Source: Gammaproteobacteria bacterium RIFOXYD12_FULL_61_37
Lineage (GTDB): Bacteria; Pseudomonadota; Gammaproteobacteria; Chromatiales; Chromatiaceae
Direction of reading: 5' to 3'
NCBI GenBank assembly: GCA_001801995.1
Contig: MGZB01000020.1
Coordinates: 1 to 47,071 of the forward strand
DNA: 47,071 nt
This document shows positions 10,001-16,083 of the stretch, one piece after another. The translations under genes and the position numbers were made by a program. Under the pieces are notes generated by a model. It was given only the letters and a program-made list of their open reading frames with translations. It did no database searches and was not told where the DNA came from. Each line of letters starts with the position of its first letter. Position 1 is the stretch's first letter.

Positions 10001-10909
10001 ACATACTTCGACATGCCCGGAGACTTTGTCGTTGACGGACATGTCACCATCCTTCGCGTTAACAGCCTGCTCAACCCGAAATATGGTTTATATGCGATGG
10101 CGCGCATTGGATTTAAGGCATTGGAAAGTCTGGCCAATGGCGCAAGCGGACAGATTGAACTGACACTGGCGACGATTGGGGCGATTGAAATCCCTCTCCC
10201 CCCTCTCGGCATTCAGCAGCAAATCGTCTCTGAATGCGAGGCCATCGATCAAGCGTCCGAACAAGCCGTTCGTTCAATGAGTACAGCCGTCACGACGATT
10301 ACCAGCGAGGTGGCGGCAATCTATGGCTCGCCGTTCCTGCGGATCGAAATCGACAAAATCGCCATCAGTGTTCAATACGGGCTCAATCAGGCGATGAATG
10401 AAGGGGGGGTTGGCTACAGAATTTTCCGGATGAACGAGATCGTTCGGGGACGAATGGCGGACAACGGCGGCATGAAGCGTGTGGATATCTCGCCGAAAGA
10501 GTTTGCCAAGTACAAGCTCAACGCAGGCGATCTTCTTTTTAATCGCACGAACAGCATTGAGCATGTCGGCAAAACAGGCCTGTTCGATCTGAATGGCGAT
10601 TACTGTTTTGCATCCTATCTGGTACGGGTGGTCCCGGATGCAAGTAAGGTATTGCCAAAGTTCTTGGAGAAGATGATGAACTCAGCGGACTTCCAGTCGG
10701 AGGCAAAAGGCAGTGCATCCAAATCAATCAACCAGGCCAACATCAACGCAGTCGTAATGCGCGCTATTAAGATACCGGTGCCTTCGCTGATGGAACAGAA
10801 TGAGTTTGTCGCCAAAGTCGAAATACTAGAAAAGCAGATAGCCGATGCCAAAGCTGTGATCGACGGCACGGCGGCGCGCAGACGGGCCGTACTGCAAAAA
10901 TACCTTTGA
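7085..10909 (+). CDS. Single-chain restriction-modification enzyme (type IIG-like, HsdR-N/HsdM/HsdS fusion)
   Basis: This large rightward gene encodes about 1274 aa in three parts. Residues about 97-118 carry a PD-(D/E)xK-type nuclease signature (GGRADILI then IIECK). A gamma-class N6-adenine methyltransferase follows, with DYACGAGHF (SAM binding, near 452) and the catalytic SNPPYS (near 541). The C-terminal 450 residues form two HsdS-like target-recognition domains, each closed by a conserved helix (PLPPLGIQQQIVSE and PVPSLMEQNEFVAK). Such enzymes methylate and cut DNA as one polypeptide and would defend the element or stabilise it in the host. I prefer ATG 7085 (preceded by AGGA); an in-frame ATG at 7013 would add 24 residues. 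It is cargo lying against the direction of the transfer operons. Confidence 0.88.
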   Translation: MLTQENLLELLTALRFVQSGSVYRKIFGDAVLEVSLARKEICYPETAGLVVNERQTCNFEAGENFVVLECVHRLLEKGYRPEHIELEPKWQLGRGASGGRADILIKDNNGRPLLIIECKTAGAEFTRAWNKTQQDGGQLFSYAQQISETQFLCLYTSDLEAGALTYTSHIVAHRDNEKYLADNPLFSGFGVATNVKERFAAWRDTYKLDYTTKGLFEDNIQPYHIGKDKYSLDDLHAISALDQQKKYNEFAAILRQHNVSGRENAFDKLINLFLCKLVDEIENPQDLKFYWKGVAYDTHFELMDRLQQLYQAGMGKFLGEDITYVNRDDINNALRFIRQNPDATQRAVWNLFIQQKFFTNNDFSLIDVHNEKLFYQNAEVLLKILQMWQDIRLTNPHGHNQFLGDLFEGFLDQGVKQSEGQYFTPMPICRFILMSLPLAAIIQRSGAPPKTIDYACGAGHFLTELALQIQPLVEAHKPCADLADYHREMFGIEKEYRLSKVAKVSAFMYGQQEIGICHGDALINRHEAFPGIQDGTFDLLVSNPPYSVRGFLETLPEDERNAYSLSATISDLETSNSIETFFIERARQLLKAGGVAAIILPSSILSNGGGAYIRAREILIQYFDIVAIAEFGSGTFGKTGTNTVTLFLRRKKTAPDTAAHYRERVDEWFSGCDASKRKQVIYKDEHLIAQYASHVGVPLDDYRSLLKGDSDGAWAGHVHFKAYISKFNGGTEISGLHKTKWFKALSASEKDAETNKRYLAFVKAVESDKIYHFAMACDQTSPVLIIRSPAETKTIKRFLGYEWSSSKGDEGIKLIKDAKGYHLTPLYDETNRDNTAKINHYVSANFDGSLPKIPAGLQDVARIAALVDMLDFSRAVFEKQIALMPKNSILAPSARYPMESLANLSSLLRRGRPSKYGASSIQIIKSGQARGNFEFDFSERHFVADGFIPDERKLQPGDLLINSTGKGTAGRVTYFDMPGDFVVDGHVTILRVNSLLNPKYGLYAMARIGFKALESLANGASGQIELTLATIGAIEIPLPPLGIQQQIVSECEAIDQASEQAVRSMSTAVTTITSEVAAIYGSPFLRIEIDKIAISVQYGLNQAMNEGGVGYRIFRMNEIVRGRMADNGGMKRVDISPKEFAKYKLNAGDLLFNRTNSIEHVGKTGLFDLNGDYCFASYLVRVVPDASKVLPKFLEKMMNSADFQSEAKGSASKSINQANINAVVMRAIKIPVPSLMEQNEFVAKVEILEKQIADAKAVIDGTAARRRAVLQKYL

Positions 10910-10937
10910 CCGATGGCAGCATAGCGGCGGCGGCGGA

Positions 10938-11564
10938 CTAGCGAATTTGTCGGGCCGCCACCGTGCGAGAAAGATCTGCCCTGGCGTATTCAATGGTCTT
11001 CGTGATTACGTCGATCACGTATCGGGCCGTCTCACGCGGGGCATAGTTCGCCAGCAGGCTTCCCATTTCTGTCATGGATTTCGGCATTCCGTGCCTGCCC
11101 AGCATCTTTTCGACCCTGCCCGGTCCCCAGTTGTAGGCTGCCAGCGCCGCCATCACTCGAACATCCGGGTCCGGTATTGACGCGAAGTGCCGGTGGTAGA
11201 GGTACGCGAGGTACGCCGATCCAATGGTGATGTTGGCGTGGGGGTCCTTTAGCAGCTCGCGGGAGGGGGTGTAGTCCTTGCTGTACAGCAGCTTCCAGGT
11301 CTCACGTCCACCCGATCCAGGAACGACCTGCATCAATCCGAGCGCGCCTTTTGGCGAGACGGCACCGGGATTTCCTCGCGACTCCACATGAATCACGCCC
11401 CGAATCAGTTCCTCCGGCAATCTCCAGAGGGAAGCATTCGTTTGCACGGATTGCTGAATCTGATCAGTTGGCGGCGACGGGCTTTGCGCGAAGGGCGTGC
11501 CAGAGATGAACAACGGGCATGCGAGCGCAAAAGCCTGGGCGAGCCGGGTGAGGCGCGATGACAT
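10938..11564 (-). CDS. Lytic transglycosylase (VirB1-like, SLT domain)
   Basis: The product has a signal peptide (MSSRLTRLAQAFALA to about GTPFAQ) and a soluble-lytic-transglycosylase domain. The catalytic Glu is in VIHVESRGNPGA, followed by GALGLMQVVPG and AALAAYNWGPG, all typical of the SLT/Slt70 fold. It would cleave peptidoglycan to open a path for the conjugation channel. I start at 11564 because the upstream ATG (11594) lies inside a repeat shared with the rightward gene triplication next door. The gene is now separated from both transfer operons by rightward cargo. Confidence 0.85.
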   Translation of the reverse strand: MSSRLTRLAQAFALACPLFISGTPFAQSPSPPTDQIQQSVQTNASLWRLPEELIRGVIHVESRGNPGAVSPKGALGLMQVVPGSGGRETWKLLYSKDYTPSRELLKDPHANITIGSAYLAYLYHRHFASIPDPDVRVMAALAAYNWGPGRVEKMLGRHGMPKSMTEMGSLLANYAPRETARYVIDVITKTIEYARADLSRTVAARQIR

Positions 11565-11675
11565 AGCGACGCGACTTGCTGCGCCTCGCTTCATTGTGGG
11601 GAGAGGGCTCCCCCGTTAGAGTGGTTTTGCCGGCTCGACATCGGCGCTTTATCCACTTCGACGGGGGAACCCTTT

Positions 11676-12032
11676 ATGCTAAAAGATCTTTCGACATTCG
11701 TAACTGGCTTAGCGTTTGCGGCTCTATTGTTGTCCAGGGCGTACTGGACGGTCATCCAAGCCAGGAACAGTAGGGACGTGACAAGAAAGCTGATTTCACC
11801 AACGAGCGCAGACTTGCGTTCCGATGCCAGCCAGGATTCCAGCTCTGTTGCTAGGGGGCGAAATTCCGGGCTGGCCTTTTGGTCTGGCTGGCTATTTTTG
11901 TTGCTGTCACTTGCCATGCTGGCTCTCCTTCAGTTTGGTTCAGGCAGTGGTAAGGCACTGGCCACGGGCGATATGGCGACAATTACGATCGCGGCGATGC
12001 TTTTCTACCAGAGTCACCGCGTTATGAACTAG
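11676..12032 (+). CDS. Small two-helix membrane protein, copy 1 (118 aa)
   Basis: The ATG follows GGGGGAACCCTTT. There is an N-terminal hydrophobic stretch (FVTGLAFAALLLSRAY), then a variable polar middle, and then two membrane segments: WLFLLLSLAMLALLQFG and ATITIAAMLFYQSH. The short GSGSGKALATGD turn between them is conserved in all three copies, as is the ending SHRVMN. No family is recognised. A leftward frame is also open here, but substitutions between copies fall on third positions of the rightward frame. Whether the role is holin-like, phage-exclusion or toxin-like cannot be decided. Confidence 0.65.
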   Translation: MLKDLSTFVTGLAFAALLLSRAYWTVIQARNSRDVTRKLISPTSADLRSDASQDSSSVARGRNSGLAFWSGWLFLLLSLAMLALLQFGSGSGKALATGDMATITIAAMLFYQSHRVMN

Positions 12033-12282
12033 CTTACGCGCCACTGATAACCGGGGACTATCCGCCCTCGTTTCACTCTCCTTGGCGGACAGCGCGGGAG
12101 CCGCCTATGCGGACTCCCCCTCCTCCAGGACGCAGACGACCTTTCCGTGCTACGTAATTCTCCAGCAGAAGAGCGACGCGCCTAGTTGTGCCGCGCTTCA
12201 TTGTGGGGCGAGGGCTCCCCCGTTAGAGTGGTCTTGCCGGCTCGACATCGGCGCTTTATCCACTTCGACGGGAGAACCCTCT

Positions 12283-12648
12283 ATGCTGCAAATTACTGAC
12301 TTATCCGCACTGGTTTCCGCGATTGCTTCCGCGTCCCTTTTGCTATCCCATGCGTATGTGAATATCATCAGCGCCAGAGCCAAAATCACAGCGGATACAA
12401 AGCTAACCGTTCGAAACAGCTCTAAGCGAAGAATCTCGGACGAAGACCAGCATGCGTTGTCGTCTCCATCCGAATCCATCTCCTGGGCCGCTATCGCGGC
12501 AAGCTGGCTGTTTCTATTGCTATCACTTGCCACGTTGGCGCTCCTACAGTTTGGGCCTGAAGGCAGCAAAACACTGGCAACAGGCGATATGGTGACAATC
12601 ACGATCGCGGCGATGCTTTTCTACCAGAGCCACCGCGTTATGAACTAG
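12283..12648 (+). CDS. Small two-helix membrane protein, copy 2 (121 aa)
   Basis: Start ATG 12283 after GGGAGAACCCTCT. It shares the C-terminal half with copies 1 and 3 (WLFLLLSLATLALLQFG, then TGDMVTITIAAMLFYQSH). The N-terminal LVSAIASASLLLSHAYV helix is similar in pattern but not in sequence, and the charged middle (KLTVRNSSKRRISDEDQHA) is specific to this copy. The pattern of fixed membrane ends and a variable soluble middle is what would be expected if the middle faces a changing partner; that is inference. Confidence 0.65.
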   Translation: MLQITDLSALVSAIASASLLLSHAYVNIISARAKITADTKLTVRNSSKRRISDEDQHALSSPSESISWAAIAASWLFLLLSLATLALLQFGPEGSKTLATGDMVTITIAAMLFYQSHRVMN

Positions 12649-12855
12649 CTTACGCGCTACTGATAACGGGAGGCCGCCTATGCGAACTCCCCCTTCTCCA
12701 GGACGCGGACGACCTTTCCGTGCTACGCAATTCTCCAGCAGAAGAGCGACGCGACTTGCTGTGCCTCGCTTCATTGTGAGGCGAGGGCTCCCCCGATAGA
12801 GTGGTCTTGCCGGCTCGACATCGGCGCTTTATCCACTTCGACGGGGGAACCCTCA

Positions 12856-13206
12856 ATGCTGCAAATCGATGATTTGTCGTCCTTTATATCAGCGCTCGCA
12901 GGCGCGTCTTTTATCCTGTCTAAGGCATACGGCATTATAATTAACGCCAAAATCAGAATGATCAAAGCCAGAAATTCAACAGCCTCCGCTACCGACTTAA
13001 CGGACTCAACCAAGTCAGGATCTGACTCATGCTTTGCTGATCTCAGGCCCTGGTTGAGCTGGCTGTTTCTGCTGCTATCACTTGCCACGTTGGCTCTCCT
13101 TCAGTTCGGACCCGGCGGCGGTAAAGCACTGACTACGGGCGATATGGCAACGATTACGGTTGCAGCGATGCTCTTTTTTCAGAGCCATCAGGTCATGAAA
13201 AGTTGA
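12856..13206 (+). CDS. Small two-helix membrane protein, copy 3 (116 aa)
   Basis: Start ATG 12856 after GGGGGAACCCTCA. The architecture is as in copies 1 and 2: an N-terminal hydrophobic helix (FISALAGASFILSKAY), a divergent middle (ARNSTASATDLTDSTKSGSD), then the two conserved membrane segments and a SHQVMKS end. In the shared 3' part nearly every difference from copy 2 is in a third codon position (CTA/CTG, GCG/GCT, ATC/ATT), which fixes the coding strand. The gene ends about 50 bp before an inverted-repeat promoter that points back into it. Confidence 0.65.
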   Translation: MLQIDDLSSFISALAGASFILSKAYGIIINAKIRMIKARNSTASATDLTDSTKSGSDSCFADLRPWLSWLFLLLSLATLALLQFGPGGGKALTTGDMATITVAAMLFFQSHQVMKS

Positions 13207-13226
13207 CACCACTGGCATCAGCCGCC

Positions 13227-13284
13227 ATCTTCCGCGTGCGGACGGCGCTTGTGCGCTCAAATAACCCCGTTAAAACGGCATATT
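13227..13284 (-). promoter_or_regulatory. Inverted-repeat promoter 2 (now facing rightward cargo)
   Basis: The repeat core is 13260-13284, with outer arms AATAAC and the slightly degenerate ATATT. A -10-like GAAGAT (13232-13227) sits at the family spacing. On the minus strand it points into the antisense of the triplicated membrane genes and, beyond them, the transglycosylase. It probably once headed the transglycosylase gene and was separated from it when the cargo arrived. Confidence 0.45.
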
Positions 13285-13318
13285 CGGTCGAATTATCCAA
13301 TTCGTGGCGGAAGTTGCG

Positions 13319-13939
13319 CTACAGCCTCTTCGGCATATTGGCGATCCAGCTCCAGATCATCCAGCCCAAGGGGATGGCCAGTACCGCGCTGAAAACGTAG
13401 GGGATCGGATAAGGAATAAACGCCCCTGCCGTAATAAGCACGACCAGCCACCCAATGGACGAGCCCGCCGCGAATTGCAGGGTGTGCGAGGTGTAACGGA
13501 ACTGGTGCTTTCGCACCTCCCGCGTCATTGCGGCATCTACGGCCGTCGCCGCCAGCAGAGGCAGGGCGACCATGAGCCAGATCCACAGACCGGACAGCCT
13601 GTACAAGCCGATCTCGACCAGGGCTGCGGTTGCCTCTACGCGGTTGTCGAGGTAGCGGGCCAATCGCTCCTGATTGACCAGTGGCAGATCCACATCGCGA
13701 GCGCCCGCGTGCCATTTCTTCCGGTCAACCAGGGTCTCGTACCAGTTCTGCGCGGTTACGTGGATGTCATGTTCCACAGTAGTGCCGGCCAGATTCATGG
13801 TGGTCAGCCGCTCTTGGTCCATGGCGGTGCGCGGTAGCTCCGGGGGTGCCAGAAACATCACCAGGACGATGCAGATCACGGAGAACAGGAATGCCTTGCC
13901 CAGATTGCTGCGTTCACTGCTGCTTGATTTGCCCGCCAC
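13319..13939 (-). CDS. DUF4400-like integrating-conjugative-element membrane protein
   Basis: The 206-aa product starts with GTG, coupled to the stop of the previous gene. It has an N-terminal anchor (AFLFSVICIVLVMFLAPP), a periplasmic stretch with a WYETLVDRKKW motif, and two or three C-terminal membrane segments (LWIWLMVALPLLAATAV, WLVVLITAGAFIPYPIPYVFSAVLAIPLG). Both its place just after traD and the topology match the DUF4400 proteins found downstream of traD in SXT/R391 and IncA/C elements. Its exact role in transfer is not established. Confidence 0.65.
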   Translation of the reverse strand: MAGKSSSSERSNLGKAFLFSVICIVLVMFLAPPELPRTAMDQERLTTMNLAGTTVEHDIHVTAQNWYETLVDRKKWHAGARDVDLPLVNQERLARYLDNRVEATAALVEIGLYRLSGLWIWLMVALPLLAATAVDAAMTREVRKHQFRYTSHTLQFAAGSSIGWLVVLITAGAFIPYPIPYVFSAVLAIPLGWMIWSWIANMPKRL

Positions 13940-13941
13940 GG

Positions 13942-14286
13942 TCAGCCCTCGTCCCTTTGCTGTAAGGACTGGTACAGCGGAGTGGTCTGCTCGAACAGGC
14001 GCTGCTTCAGATCCTCCAGTGCTCGCCAGTAATCATCCCGTGCCAAGGACGCTGCGATATTGGGGTCCGATTCGCGGAAATGCCACCTGACCTTATCGGT
14101 CGCTGCGCGCAGGGCCTTGATCAACAGCGACTCCGTGTCGCCCGGCTCGCAGTATTCGGCGTAAGCGAGCAACGCTGTCATCATTCCCGGCACCCTGGGA
14201 TCGAGTGCCACCATGCGCTGGTACTCGTGATAGAGGCCGGTACGTCGCAACGCCTCCTGAGCCGTCAGTTTTTTTTGCATTGACAT
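13942..14286 (-). CDS. Conserved small protein between TraD and DUF4400 protein (114 aa)
   Basis: A soluble, helical protein with a YHEYQRMVALDPRVPGMMTA region and an acidic/aromatic C-terminal half (DDYWRALEDLKQRLFEQ). No membrane segment or known motif is visible. The gene starts 3 nt past traD and ends 2 nt before the GTG of the next gene, so it belongs to the traI operon. Two starts are possible (14286, or 14280 two codons later); neither has a strong ribosome-binding site, so coupling to traD is likely. Confidence 0.7.
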   Translation of the reverse strand: MSMQKKLTAQEALRRTGLYHEYQRMVALDPRVPGMMTALLAYAEYCEPGDTESLLIKALRAATDKVRWHFRESDPNIAASLARDDYWRALEDLKQRLFEQTTPLYQSLQQRDEG

Positions 14287-14289
14287 CGG

Positions 14290-16083
14290 TCATTTTTTCT
14301 CTTCAGAAAGGATGGGGATTTTTCCTTTGACGAACCGCCCGCCTGACAGCCGTGCAAAGTAGTGCAGCGCCGGCAACTGGCCGAACAAGGGCGCGGGGAA
14401 CATGGATTCCTTCTCGGATTTCAGTGCCTCGCCCAGGGCGCCACTGTAGCCATCCATCCATTCAGCGGAGTCCGCGCCGCTGCGGTAGGACACCTCTACT
14501 TTTTGAATATCGACCTCCGGGATGGATTCGGCCAGGTACTCCTGGGATTTGGCGTCAATGGTGCGCAGGGCATAGACGTTGTTACAGTTGGCAAGCACCT
14601 GTCGTGCCTGATTCTCGTCGCCCAGGCGGGCGGCAAAGTCCGCAAATGTCTGCGTGGCGAGCGTGGAGCGAAAGAGAGCGCCACCGCCCTTGTTGAGCAA
14701 TTGGATCATGGGCTTGTTGATGATTTCTGCGGCCTCGTCCACGAACAGATTCACCGGGGACTTGCAGTCGCCGTAGTTGTACTCGTCGCCCGCGACCGCC
14801 ACCATATTCGCCAAAAACAGGGAGCCGATGGCCGACCCCACCGTGCCGTCGGAGAGAGAATCCAGCCCGACATAGATCACGCGGCCGCGACGTAGCGCCG
14901 TGCCCATATCCAGCACCTCGCGAGGATCGTCCAGATCCACGCCGGGAGACAGCAGGACATCCAAGGGAGGGCTGGTCAGCATGCCCAGGATCGGGATCAG
15001 GCTGGCGATCATTTTTTGGAAATGCTCTTTGTTGTGCTGGTGAGCGGTCAGCATGCCGTCAATGCGAGGATCGGCGGTCTCGTTCCCTGCCGCCTTGTAG
15101 ATGCCGATCAGAGCGGCGGCCTCGTCGTTCCGCGCGCGCTTGAGCCAGGCGGGATAAGATTCGGTCCAGTCTGGGACGTATCGCGACAGGTGGGTGCGCA
15201 GCACCTGGACCAGCAGTCCGTCCAGCCCTCCCTCGACCAGGCGGCGGATGGTTACCAGGTTGGGCCGGTCGTTAATCAGCAGCATCCCTTGACATACGTT
15301 ATTGATCGCCTGCCAGGCGAACGCCGTAAAGGGGTCGGCCCCGGTCTCGGACGGCACCAGCGCGGACAGTCGGCTCGCCAGCTCCGTGGGCCGGTTCCAG
15401 TTCTTCATCAAGTCGATCTTGCAGGAGGTCTCAGGGAAGGCGGGGCGCAAAGAGGCGAACAGCTCCGGCTTGCCGTACAGCCGGCAGGCGCGCTTAGCGG
15501 ACGCTTCCAGGTCCTTGTCGCCCTTCGGGTCGAGAATCACCACGGACTCGCCCCGCCCAATCGCCTGCATGATCATTAGATCCAGGAAGCGTGTTTTGCC
15601 GGCACGAGTCGTTCCCACCAGCAAAGATTGGGCGTTCAGGTTTACCAGCGGCATGGTGACATCCGCCTCGTCCTCCCCTACTCCGTGAATCCAATAGTTT
15701 CCTTCCAGGAGCAATTTCTTCGAGACCAGTCCCCGCAAATCCCCCATGACATGGGCGAGTCGGTTAGCCTCTTCCGCCCCCCACTCGAATCCGCTGCCAA
15801 GCCAGATCTCACCCCGCGAAGACACGGACTTAATCTTCGCCATCATTTTCTCCGGGGTGATGAACTCCATGCCGCCGTCGTTCAGGCGGGCCTTGCGCTC
15901 GCTCACATGCCATGCTTGCCAGCCTCGGAGCAGCCCCAGCAGGCAGGCGGCCATGCCGGACGCTGCCGCCAGTTGTGGTGGGATATAGGGCATGAACTGA
16001 GTGACACCGGCCGCCAGAATCCAGGACACGGCGGAGGTGGTCTCGTAGGCGGGACGGTAGGGGTTTTCGATGACTTTAGCCAT
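14290..16083 (-). CDS. traD: TraD conjugative coupling protein (VirD4-like, SXT/TOL type)
   Basis: The 597-aa product has two N-terminal membrane segments (about residues 18-52), a GTTRAGKTR P-loop near residue 157, a VVILDPKGDKDLE block and a Walker B in NLFVDEAAEI near 441. It fits the SXT/TOL-subfamily coupling factor that docks the relaxase-DNA complex to the secretion channel and pumps DNA. It overlaps the traI stop by 8 nt. A TraI-TraD pairing of this type is characteristic of MobH elements. Confidence 0.92.
   Translation of the reverse strand: MAKVIENPYRPAYETTSAVSWILAAGVTQFMPYIPPQLAAASGMAACLLGLLRGWQAWHVSERKARLNDGGMEFITPEKMMAKIKSVSSRGEIWLGSGFEWGAEEANRLAHVMGDLRGLVSKKLLLEGNYWIHGVGEDEADVTMPLVNLNAQSLLVGTTRAGKTRFLDLMIMQAIGRGESVVILDPKGDKDLEASAKRACRLYGKPELFASLRPAFPETSCKIDLMKNWNRPTELASRLSALVPSETGADPFTAFAWQAINNVCQGMLLINDRPNLVTIRRLVEGGLDGLLVQVLRTHLSRYVPDWTESYPAWLKRARNDEAAALIGIYKAAGNETADPRIDGMLTAHQHNKEHFQKMIASLIPILGMLTSPPLDVLLSPGVDLDDPREVLDMGTALRRGRVIYVGLDSLSDGTVGSAIGSLFLANMVAVAGDEYNYGDCKSPVNLFVDEAAEIINKPMIQLLNKGGGALFRSTLATQTFADFAARLGDENQARQVLANCNNVYALRTIDAKSQEYLAESIPEVDIQKVEVSYRSGADSAEWMDGYSGALGEALKSEKESMFPAPLFGQLPALHYFARLSGGRFVKGKIPILSEEKK

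Larger units (their letters stand above)
11565..13206 (+). repeat. Tandem triplication, units of about 570-610 bp
   Basis: Three direct repeats each carry a conserved upstream block of roughly 95 bp, which includes CGCTTCATTGTG, a G/C-rich hairpin around GAGGGCTCCCC, and CGGCTCGACATCGGCGCTTT. Each block is followed by one membrane-protein gene. The gene starts lie at 11676, 12283 and 12856, so the spacing is 607 and 573 bp. The first repeat boundary falls at the start of the transglycosylase gene. Differences between copies fall mainly at third codon positions of the rightward frames, so the genes have diverged under coding constraint rather than being very recent copies. Confidence 0.8.

Noticed and set aside
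11591-13088. Three leftward open frames (108, 134 and 105 aa) opposite the triplicated membrane genes
   Set aside because: They share a conserved C-terminal end, but that end is only the conserved upstream block of the rightward genes. Substitutions between copies fall on third positions of the rightward frames, and ribosome-binding sites are on that strand.
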